Assembly (NCBI RefSeq): GCF_013114545.1
Contig: NZ_VTXI01000003.1
Span: 1 to 64,000, forward strand
DNA from: Vibrio sp. RE86
GTDB lineage: Bacteria > Pseudomonadota > Gammaproteobacteria > Enterobacterales > Vibrionaceae
Reading direction: 5' to 3'
Length of the DNA stretch: 64,000 nt
The translations under genes were made by a program, and so were the position numbers. The stretch's first letter is position 1; every line of letters begins with the position of its first letter. This document shows, in pieces, positions 56,906 through 64,000 of the stretch. Under the pieces are notes generated by a model. It ran no database searches and was not told the origin of the DNA. It worked only from the letters and a program-made list of their open reading frames with translations.

Positions 56906-58099
56906 TAGCAGACGTGCTGGATCTTCTAGCAACTCTTTAATCGTTACTAGGAAGCCAACAGACTCACGACCATCGATTAGACGGTGATCGTAAGACAGTG
57001 CTAGGTACATCATTGGCAGGATTTCAACCTTACCGTCCACCGCCATTGGGCGCTCTTGGATCTTGTGCATACCAAGGATTGCCGATTGAGGTGGGTTGAT
57101 GATTGGTGTCGACATTAGAGAGCCAAATACACCACCGTTAGTGATTGTGAAGTTACCACCCATTAGCTCATCAACAGTTAGCTTGCCATCACGACCTTTG
57201 ATTGCTAGCTCTTTGATGCCCTTCTCTACGTCAGCGAAACCTAGAGTGTCACAGTCTTTCAGTACTGGTGTTACTAGACCACGCGGCGTAGATACCGCCA
57301 TGCTGATATCGAAGTAGTTGTGGTAAACAATGTCATCGCCATCGATAGATGCATTCACTTCAGGGTAACGTTTTAACGCTTCTGTTACTGCTTTCACGTA
57401 GAAAGACATGAAGCCTAGACGAATACCATGACGCTCTTCGAATTGGTCTTTGTACTGCTTACGAAGATCCATGATTGGTTTCATGTTCACTTCGTTAAAC
57501 GTTGTCAGCATTGCAGTATTGTTCTTAGCTTCTAGAAGACGATTCGCGACTGTCTTACGTAGACGAGTCATTGGAACACGTTTCTGGCTACGAGCAGCTG
57601 CTGGTGCTTCTGCCGCTGGCGCTTCTGCTTTAGGTGCTGCTTTAGCGTTTGCGATGTGCGCATCAATATCTTCACGAGTGATACGACCGCCAACACCAGT
57701 ACCTTTAACTTGGCTAGCTTCTAGACCATGTTCTGCAAGCAGACGACGAACAGCAGGGCTTAGCGCATCGTTGCTTTCTTCAGTCAGCGCAGCCTTGTGA
57801 CGCTTATCTGGAGACGCTTCTGTAGATTCAGTTGTGTCTGTTGTTGGTTCACCGGCTACTGCACCTGGCTTAAGCTTAGCGATTAGCTGTTTAGAAAGTA
57901 CTGTCGCACCTTCTTCTTCGATGATTGCTTCTAGAACACCCGCCTCAGGCGCAGGTACTTCTAGAACCACTTTATCAGTTTCGATATCAACCAATACTTC
58001 GTCACGCTCAACAACGTCACCAGGTTGTTTGTGCCAAGTTGCTACTGTAGCGTCTGCAACAGATTCAGGTAAATCTGGAACCAGAATTTCAATTGTCAT
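56894..58099 (-). CDS. sucB: 2-oxoglutarate dehydrogenase E2 component SucB
   Basis: 401 aa. The lipoyl domain has Lys43 in [13 protein letters not shown]. Next come an Ala/Pro-rich linker, the E1/E3-binding domain ([20 protein letters not shown]), and the catalytic domain with His in [13 protein letters not shown]. It transfers succinyl groups to CoA in the core of the 2-oxoglutarate dehydrogenase complex. It lies 28 bp after sucA. Confidence 0.98.
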   Translation of the reverse strand: MTIEILVPDLPESVADATVATWHKQPGDVVERDEVLVDIETDKVVLEVPAPEAGVLEAIIEEEGATVLSKQLIAKLKPGAVAGEPTTDTTESTEASPDKRHKAALTEESNDALSPAVRRLLAEHGLEASQVKGTGVGGRITREDIDAHIANAKAAPKAEAPAAEAPAAARSQKRVPMTRLRKTVANRLLEAKNNTAMLTTFNEVNMKPIMDLRKQYKDQFEERHGIRLGFMSFYVKAVTEALKRYPEVNASIDGDDIVYHNYFDISMAVSTPRGLVTPVLKDCDTLGFADVEKGIKELAIKGRDGKLTVDELMGGNFTITNGGVFGSLMSTPIINPPQSAILGMHKIQERPMAVDGKVEILPMMYLALSYDHRLIDGRESVGFLVTIKELLEDPARLLLDV

Positions 58100-58127
58100 A
58101 TCTGTTTCTTCCTTTAACTTCTAGTTC

Positions 58128-60953
58128 TTAGTCCGAAGTTTTTGTATTCACGTTCAGCGCATCTTCAATAAGCGCTTTTTGTTGTTTCAGGTGTACTGAC
58201 ATATAGCCTACTGCTGGTGATGCTGAAGCTGGACGACCAGCATACTTAAGGTCAGCACCTGCAGGGATTGCAGCACGGAAGTTGTGTTGGCTACAGTACC
58301 AAGCACCTTGGTTTTGAGGCTCTTCTTGACACCACACGAAATCTTCAACGTTCGTGTATTGTTCGATTGCGGCTTTTACTTCATCCAGAGGGAATGGGTA
58401 CAGCTGCTCAATACGAACAATCGCAACATCATCTTGTTCATTGTTGCGACGCTGCTCTAGAAGGTCGAAGTAAACCTTACCTGAACAGAACACAACACGT
58501 TTCACTTTCGCTGCATCCAGTTGGTCAATTTCAGGAATTGCTGGTTGGAATGTACCTTCCGCAAGCTCTTCCATAGTTGATGTACATAGGGGATGGCGAA
58601 GTAGAGATTTCGGAGACATCACAATCAGTGGACGACGCATAGGACGAACAACCTGACGGCGAATCATGTGATAAACCTGTGCTGGTGTTGAAGGAACAAC
58701 AACCTGCATGTTTTGCTCAGCACACAATTGTAGGTAACGCTCTAGTCGCGCTGAAGAGTGCTCTGGTCCCTGACCTTCATAACCATGCGGTAACAGCATT
58801 GTTAGGCCACATAGACGAGCCCATTTTTGTTCACCAGAAGAGATAAATTGGTCAATCACAACCTGAGCGCCGTTCGCGAAGTCACCAAATTGCGCTTCCC
58901 ATAGCGTCAGACCGCTTGGTTCTGCCGTTGCATAGCCGTATTCAAATGCCAGTACCGCTTCTTCAGAAAGGACTGAGTCGAATACTTGGAAAGGACCTTG
59001 CTTATCATGAATATTAGCAAGTGGTACATATGTACTTGCATCGCTCTGGTTGTGCAGAACTGAATGACGGTGGAAGAAAGTACCACGGCCAGAATCCTGA
59101 CCAGAAATACGAATTCGCTTACCATCATCAACAATCGTTGCGTAGGCCAGTGTTTCCGCCATACCCCAGTCAACCGCTTTCTCGCCGCTGATCATCGCTT
59201 TACGATCATTGTAAAGTTTGTTTACGCGGCTTTGCAGCTTATGGCTATCAGGATACGTTGTTAAACGGTTACCCAATTCGATTAGGCGTTGTGCGTCAAA
59301 CTTGTTGTCCCACTCAACATCCCAGTCGTGGCCAAGATATGGTGACCAGTCAACAGAATGTAGAGCCATAGGACGCCACTCTTTAACGACAACTTCACCG
59401 TGGTCTAGAGCATCACGGTACTCATTCACGAGTTGAGTCGCTGTATCAATACCCAGAATATCTTTCTCCATCAACACGTCAGCGTAAAGCTTACGAGGTG
59501 TCGGATGTTTCTTGATCTTCTGATACATCAGAGGCTGTGTTGCGTTTGGCTCATCGGCTTCGTTGTGACCATGACGACGGTAACAAACGAGGTCGATAAC
59601 AACATCGCGCTTGAACTCGTTACGATAATCAAGTGCGATACGTGTAACGAAGGCAACCGCTTCTGGGTCATCTGCGTTAACGTGGAAAATAGGTGCCTGT
59701 ACCATCTTAGCGATATCAGTACAGTACATTGTAGAACGGGTATCGTTAGGGTTTGATGTCGTGAAACCAACTTGGTTGTTTACAACAATACGAACCGTAC
59801 CACCAACTTGGAAACCACGCGCTTGAGACATGTTAAATGTTTCAGCCACTACACCCTGACCTGCGATTGCAGAGTCACCGTGAATAGTAATTGGAAGTAC
59901 CGTGCTACCAGTCTTATCGCCTAGACGATCTTGACGTGCGCGTACCGAACCAATAACTACTGGGTTAACGATCTCTAAGTGAGATGGGTTAAATGCAAGT
60001 GCTAGGTGAACGTCGCCACCTGGTGTTGCGAAATCCGCAGAGAAACCTTGGTGATACTTAACATCACCTGTACCCCAAGTCTCGTCATGCTTACCAGCAA
60101 ACTCATCAAATAGGTCTTGTGGTTTTTTACCCAACACGTTTACTAACATGTTAAGACGTCCACGGTGAGCCATACCAACAACGACTTCACGCATACCGCT
60201 CTTACCCGCGTGACGAATCAGTTCTTTCGTCATTGGAATAAGTGCATCACCACCTTCTAACGAGAATCGCTTAGCACCTGGGAATTTAGCCCCAAGGTAA
60301 CGCTCTAGACCTTCAGCTGCTGTCAGCTCGTCTAGGAACATGTGTTTTTCTTCGTTAGTGAATGATGGTTGGCCTACTACAGATTCTAAACGCTGTTGAA
60401 TCCAACGTTTCTGCTCTGTATCTGTCATGTGCATATACTCAGCACCGATAGATCCACAGTACGTTTTTTTAAGCGCAGAGTAGATGTCTTTCAACAGCAT
60501 GGTCTCTTGCCCAATGGCAAATGAACCAACGTTGAATGACTCTTCTAGGTCATCTTCATTAAGATTGTGGAATGCTGGGTCTAGCTCCGCCACAGGTGGA
60601 CGTTGCCATAAACCAAGAGGGTCAAGCTGTGCCGCTTCGTGTCCACGGAATCGGTAAGCATTGATTAATTGGAGTACTTTAACTTGTTTAGCGTCGACAT
60701 CTGGATCACTAACCTGGACACTGTAATGCTTTGTTTCTTGAGCGAGTCGTCTGAAGTAGTCACGGACACGTGAATGCGGTTGTTCAACCACTTCTTCTGA
60801 TGGCTTAGGTAAACCATCAAATACACGTTTCCACTCCTCACTAACCAGATCGGGGTCACTTAGATACAGTTCGTAGAGGTCCTCTACATACGTTGCATTG
60901 GCGCCAGCCAAGTGTGAAGACTCGAGCCATGCCTTCATCACGCCGTTGTGCAT
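58128..60953 (-). CDS. sucA: 2-oxoglutarate dehydrogenase E1 component SucA
   Basis: 941 aa. It starts MHNGVMKAWLESSHLAGANA, which aligns with the start of E. coli SucA, so the first ATG is kept. The TPP-binding E1 domain has HGDSAIAGQGVVAETFNMS and GYRRHGHN-type signatures (CYRRHGHNEADEP), and there is a C-terminal transketolase domain. It decarboxylates 2-oxoglutarate. It lies 92 bp after sdhB in the sdhCDAB-sucABCD block. Confidence 0.98.
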   Translation of the reverse strand: MHNGVMKAWLESSHLAGANATYVEDLYELYLSDPDLVSEEWKRVFDGLPKPSEEVVEQPHSRVRDYFRRLAQETKHYSVQVSDPDVDAKQVKVLQLINAYRFRGHEAAQLDPLGLWQRPPVAELDPAFHNLNEDDLEESFNVGSFAIGQETMLLKDIYSALKKTYCGSIGAEYMHMTDTEQKRWIQQRLESVVGQPSFTNEEKHMFLDELTAAEGLERYLGAKFPGAKRFSLEGGDALIPMTKELIRHAGKSGMREVVVGMAHRGRLNMLVNVLGKKPQDLFDEFAGKHDETWGTGDVKYHQGFSADFATPGGDVHLALAFNPSHLEIVNPVVIGSVRARQDRLGDKTGSTVLPITIHGDSAIAGQGVVAETFNMSQARGFQVGGTVRIVVNNQVGFTTSNPNDTRSTMYCTDIAKMVQAPIFHVNADDPEAVAFVTRIALDYRNEFKRDVVIDLVCYRRHGHNEADEPNATQPLMYQKIKKHPTPRKLYADVLMEKDILGIDTATQLVNEYRDALDHGEVVVKEWRPMALHSVDWSPYLGHDWDVEWDNKFDAQRLIELGNRLTTYPDSHKLQSRVNKLYNDRKAMISGEKAVDWGMAETLAYATIVDDGKRIRISGQDSGRGTFFHRHSVLHNQSDASTYVPLANIHDKQGPFQVFDSVLSEEAVLAFEYGYATAEPSGLTLWEAQFGDFANGAQVVIDQFISSGEQKWARLCGLTMLLPHGYEGQGPEHSSARLERYLQLCAEQNMQVVVPSTPAQVYHMIRRQVVRPMRRPLIVMSPKSLLRHPLCTSTMEELAEGTFQPAIPEIDQLDAAKVKRVVFCSGKVYFDLLEQRRNNEQDDVAIVRIEQLYPFPLDEVKAAIEQYTNVEDFVWCQEEPQNQGAWYCSQHNFRAAIPAGADLKYAGRPASASPAVGYMSVHLKQQKALIEDALNVNTKTSD

Positions 60954-61045
60954 ATTTTCCCTTAACCAGTAGTTTTCACGTTTGCTTCGGTCTTACGCCG
61001 AGCTATTAAGAGCCGACCCAAATTAGGTCGGCAATTTTTTGTTAA

Positions 61046-61756
61046 TTAGACAGAGCGGTTAACCAACATCGTCTTGATGTGACCAATCGCTTTCGTCGGA
61101 TTTAATCCCTTAGGACAAACACTTACACAATTCATGATGCCATGGCAACGGAAAACGCTAAATGCATCATCAAGATTTGATAGACGTTCATCTGTTGCTG
61201 TATCTCGGCTATCAATTAACCAACGGTAAGCGGCAAGTAAACCTGCTGGACCAATGAATTTGTCCGGGTTCCACCAAAAAGATGGGCACGACGTTGTACA
61301 ACATGCACACATGATACATTCGTACAGGCCATCTAAATGAGCACGCTCATCTGGTGTTTGTAAGTTCTCTCTTGATGGTGGCAATGCGCCGTCATCAATC
61401 AAGAAAGGTTTAACTTTCGCATAGTTATCGTAGAACTGTGTCATGTCAACGATAAGATCTCGCACGACAGGTAGACCTGGAAGCGGGCGAATCACGATCT
61501 TGTCTGCTTGTAGTGCAGAAAGTGGTGTGATACACGCCAGACCATTCTTACCATTCATGTTTAAGCCATCAGAACCACAAACACCTTCACGGCAAGAGCG
61601 ACGGAACGCGATGCTTGGATCTTGCTCTTTCAGCAGGATCAACGCATCTAGTAGCATCATGTCCGAACCTTCATCAACCTCTAGCGTGTAGTCTTTCATG
61701 TACGGCTTTTGGTCAACATCTGGGTTGTAACGGTACAAAGAGAAATTCAGTTTCAT
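61046..61756 (-). CDS. sdhB: Succinate dehydrogenase iron-sulfur subunit SdhB
   Basis: 236 aa. The [2Fe-2S] loop is SCREGVCGSDGLNMNG with the last ligand in LACIT. The [4Fe-4S]/[3Fe-4S] motifs are CIMCACCTTSCPSFWWNP and CHGIMNCVSVCPKGLNPT. As in E. coli, one ligand of the first cluster is an Asp (GSD). It carries electrons from SdhA FAD to ubiquinone. It lies 18 bp after sdhA. Confidence 0.98.
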   Translation of the reverse strand: MKLNFSLYRYNPDVDQKPYMKDYTLEVDEGSDMMLLDALILLKEQDPSIAFRRSCREGVCGSDGLNMNGKNGLACITPLSALQADKIVIRPLPGLPVVRDLIVDMTQFYDNYAKVKPFLIDDGALPPSRENLQTPDERAHLDGLYECIMCACCTTSCPSFWWNPDKFIGPAGLLAAYRWLIDSRDTATDERLSNLDDAFSVFRCHGIMNCVSVCPKGLNPTKAIGHIKTMLVNRSV

Positions 61757-61774
61757 AATAATGTCCTCCTTTCC

Positions 61775-63541
61775 TTAGTACGTACGTGCTTTAGGCGGAA
61801 ACGCTTCACGATGAATCGGTTCCATATTTACATCACGTTTAGCCATCGCTTCCGTTTCTGGGTTGTAGATTGAGTGACATAGCCACTGCGAATCATCACG
61901 GTCAGGGAAGTCAAAACGAGCATGTGCACCACGGCTTTCTGTACGGTAGTTAGCCGCAACCGCTGTCGCGTAAGCTGTTTCCATCAAGTTTTCTAGCTCT
62001 AAACACTCAATACGCTGTGTGTTGAACTCTGTTGATTTATCAGCAAGGTGAGCGTTCTTCAGACGTTCACGAATCACTTTCAGCTCTTCTAGGCCTTTCG
62101 CCATTGCATCACCTTCACGGAATACCGAGAAGTTGTTCTGCATACATTGCTGTAAGTCTTTACGGATTTGAGCAGGGTCTTCACCCTCAGTGCTGTTTTC
62201 CCAGCGGTTGTAACGTTCTAGTGAACGCTCAATGTCTGCTTCAGTTGCTGGCTTAGCATCAGCTTGCTTAGCTAGAGTTTCACCTAGGTGTAAACCTGTC
62301 GCACGGCCAAATACCACCAAGTCTAGTAGCGAGTTACCACCAAGACGGTTAGCACCGTGTACTGATACAGAAGCAATTTCACCACAAGCGAATAGGCCTT
62401 GTACTTCAACGTCAGCGCCGTTTTCGTCTTGCTTAATAGCCTGACCAGAAACCTGAGTTGGTACACCACCCATCATATAGTGACATGTAGGGATTACAGG
62501 GATTGGCTCTTTCACTGGATCAACGTGAGCGAATGTACGAGACAGTTCACAAACACCAGGTAGGCGTGACTCTAGCGTCTCCTTACCTAGGTGGTCCAGT
62601 TTCAGTTTAATGTGTGGCCCCCATGGACCATCACAGCCACGGCCTTCACGGATTTCGATCATCATTGAACGAGCAACAACGTCACGACCAGCTAGGTCTT
62701 TCGCGTTAGGCGCGTAGCGCTCCATGAAGCGTTCGCCATCTTTGTTAAGAAGGTAACCACCTTCACCACGACAACCTTCTGTTACAAGAACACCTGCACC
62801 AGCGATACCCGTTGGGTGGAACTGCCACATTTCCATGTCTTGCATTGGAACACCTGCACGTAGCGCCATACCAACACCATCACCAGTATTAATGTGCGCA
62901 TTCGTTGTCGATGCGTAAATACGACCAGCACCGCCTGTAGCAAGGATGGTTGCTTTAGACTTGAAGTAACAAACTTCGCCAGTTTCCATACATAGAGCAG
63001 TACAACCAAGCACTACACCATCTTCATTCTTAACGATATCTAGTGCATACCACTCTGAGAATACGGTTGTTTTGTGCTTGATGTTCTGTTGATAAAGCGT
63101 GTGTAGAAGTGCGTGACCTGTACGGTCAGCCGCCGCTGCTGTACGAGCCGCTTGCTCACCACCAAAGTTCTTTGACTGACCGCCGAAAGGACGTTGGTAA
63201 ATAGTACCGTTGTCGAAACGAGAGAATGGGAGGCCCATTTTCTCAAGTTCAATAACTGATTCAGGGCCGTTCTTACACATGTATTCGATAGCGTCTTGGT
63301 CACCGATGTAGTCAGAACCTTTAACCGTATCGTACATGTGCTGTTCCCAGTGGTCTTCGTGCGCGTTACCTAGAGCAACCGTAATACCACCTTGAGCAGA
63401 AACAGTATGTGAACGTGTTGGAAATACTTTAGAAAGCAATGCACATGATAGGCCTTGCTCAGAGATTTGTAGTGCAGCACGCATACCTGCACCACCAGCG
63501 CCGATTACAACGGCGTCAAATTCGCGAACTGGAATAGACAC
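61775..63541 (-). CDS. sdhA: Succinate dehydrogenase flavoprotein subunit SdhA
   Basis: 588 aa. The FAD-binding motif GAGGAGM is at the N-terminus. The covalent flavin His45 is in [10 protein letters not shown], the same number as in E. coli. Active-site residues are present in [20 protein letters not shown] and THCHYMMGG-type segment ([12 protein letters not shown]). It oxidizes succinate to fumarate. It directly follows sdhD (stop/start adjacent). Confidence 0.98.
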   Translation of the reverse strand: MSIPVREFDAVVIGAGGAGMRAALQISEQGLSCALLSKVFPTRSHTVSAQGGITVALGNAHEDHWEQHMYDTVKGSDYIGDQDAIEYMCKNGPESVIELEKMGLPFSRFDNGTIYQRPFGGQSKNFGGEQAARTAAAADRTGHALLHTLYQQNIKHKTTVFSEWYALDIVKNEDGVVLGCTALCMETGEVCYFKSKATILATGGAGRIYASTTNAHINTGDGVGMALRAGVPMQDMEMWQFHPTGIAGAGVLVTEGCRGEGGYLLNKDGERFMERYAPNAKDLAGRDVVARSMMIEIREGRGCDGPWGPHIKLKLDHLGKETLESRLPGVCELSRTFAHVDPVKEPIPVIPTCHYMMGGVPTQVSGQAIKQDENGADVEVQGLFACGEIASVSVHGANRLGGNSLLDLVVFGRATGLHLGETLAKQADAKPATEADIERSLERYNRWENSTEGEDPAQIRKDLQQCMQNNFSVFREGDAMAKGLEELKVIRERLKNAHLADKSTEFNTQRIECLELENLMETAYATAVAANYRTESRGAHARFDFPDRDDSQWLCHSIYNPETEAMAKRDVNMEPIHREAFPPKARTY

Positions 63542-63886
63542 TTACGCACCCCACAAAATAAATAGACCAGAGAAGAAGTAACCAAACAGCACAGCAATAA
63601 CCGCTAACTGTAGGCCGCCACGAAGCTTAGCGCACTTAATGTAGTCAGTAAGAACCTGCCATAGACCAATCCATGCATGAATCAGAACAGATACAAGTGC
63701 CAGCATCGTGAACACTTTGGTGAATGTGCCACCAAAGAACTGAGTCCAAGATACGTAAGAGATATCGGTGAAAGCACAAAAGCTCACCAGATAAATTGTG
63801 TATAGCGTCATAATGATCGCTGTAGCACGAATCAACAAGAAATCGTGTACACCATTACGACCAAAAGATGAAATATGTTTTACCAC
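63542..63886 (-). CDS. sdhD: Succinate dehydrogenase membrane subunit SdhD
   Basis: 114 aa with three membrane helices (about 20-40, 57-77, 88-110). The heme/quinone His is in SVLIHAWIGLWQVLTDYIK, with Asp-Tyr of the quinone site. It starts with GTG (63884-63886) and overlaps the sdhC stop by 7 bp. It anchors SdhAB in the inner membrane. Confidence 0.96.
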   Translation of the reverse strand: MVKHISSFGRNGVHDFLLIRATAIIMTLYTIYLVSFCAFTDISYVSWTQFFGGTFTKVFTMLALVSVLIHAWIGLWQVLTDYIKCAKLRGGLQLAVIAVLFGYFFSGLFILWGA

Positions 63887-64000
63887 ACCATGATCCCCGC
63901 TAGTAGTGACAGAACGGCTGTCGCTGCGAATGCAACCTTAGCGCTCATTGCGCCAGATTCCAGCTCTTCAAAATGACCTAAATCCATCAGAAGGTGACGG
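63880..64000 (-). CDS. sdhC: Succinate dehydrogenase cytochrome b subunit SdhC, C-terminal part
   Basis: Only the last ~39 codons are in the window. They read RHLLMDLGHFEELESGAMSA and end in a membrane helix (VLSLLAGIMVW). The His-Leu-Leu-Met-Asp pattern is the SdhC heme/quinone region. The gene continues beyond the right end of the window. The stop at 63880-63882 overlaps the sdhD start. Confidence 0.94.
   Translation of the reverse strand, partial: RHLLMDLGHFEELESGAMSAKVAFAATAVLSLLAGIMVW

Overview
This window is a Vibrio chromosome segment (gammaproteobacterium, moderate GC). The evidence is the polar-flagellum gene order flaF-flaB-flaA-flaG-fliD-flaI-fliS-flrA-flrB-flrC-fliEFGHIJ-fliKLMNOPQR-flhB, the sodium-type motor genes pomA and pomB, and several protein families (DUF2919, DUF2956, DUF3549, DUF3301) typical of Vibrionaceae. 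The species is not assigned. No tRNA, rRNA or CRISPR array was seen.

Layout. 1-104: left end of an apparent IS3-family insertion sequence, sitting 53 bp past flhB where flhA would be expected. 158-25106: one long minus-strand flagellar block. It runs from three tandem flagellins through cap, chaperones, the sigma-54 regulator FlrA, the FlrB/FlrC two-component pair, basal body, export ATPase, hook-length control, switch and export gate. I read sigma-54 type -24/-12 promoters before flrB, fliE and fliK, and sigma-28 type promoters before flaF, flaB, flaA and pomA, which gives the usual FlrA > FlrBC > FliA cascade. 25235-33864: housekeeping and small conserved genes (Dyp peroxidase, dapE, a VanY-like peptidase, syd, queF), interrupted at 28036-29242 by a small islet bounded by 48-bp direct repeats of an arsC-like gene start and holding two unknown ORFs and a resolvase remnant. 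33869-37817: a TPR protein with a decayed GGDEF domain, then a diguanylate cyclase. 38052-43322: ppnN, xni, rlmM, a DUF423 gene, a hydrolase and gcvA. 43414-43615: the GcvB small RNA, followed by a MITE-like inverted-repeat element. 43863-52698 and beyond: thiI, the pomAB motor, xseB-ispA-dxs (isoprenoid precursors), truC, yqcC and small conserved genes. 53604-54000: a CsrB-type regulatory RNA with a GacA/VarA-like site upstream. 54650-64000: the TCA-cycle block sdhCDAB-sucAB-sucCD on the minus strand, with sdhC cut by the window end.

How the parts connect. Flagellar assembly, its motor and several c-di-GMP-related proteins lie close together, and FlrA keeps the two arginines reported for c-di-GMP binding in V. 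cholerae FlrA. The CsrB and GcvB RNAs are global post-transcriptional regulators. The most unusual points are the IS end at the expected flhA position, the arsC-repeat islet at 28-29 kb, and three mutually pairing segments between sucB and sucC.
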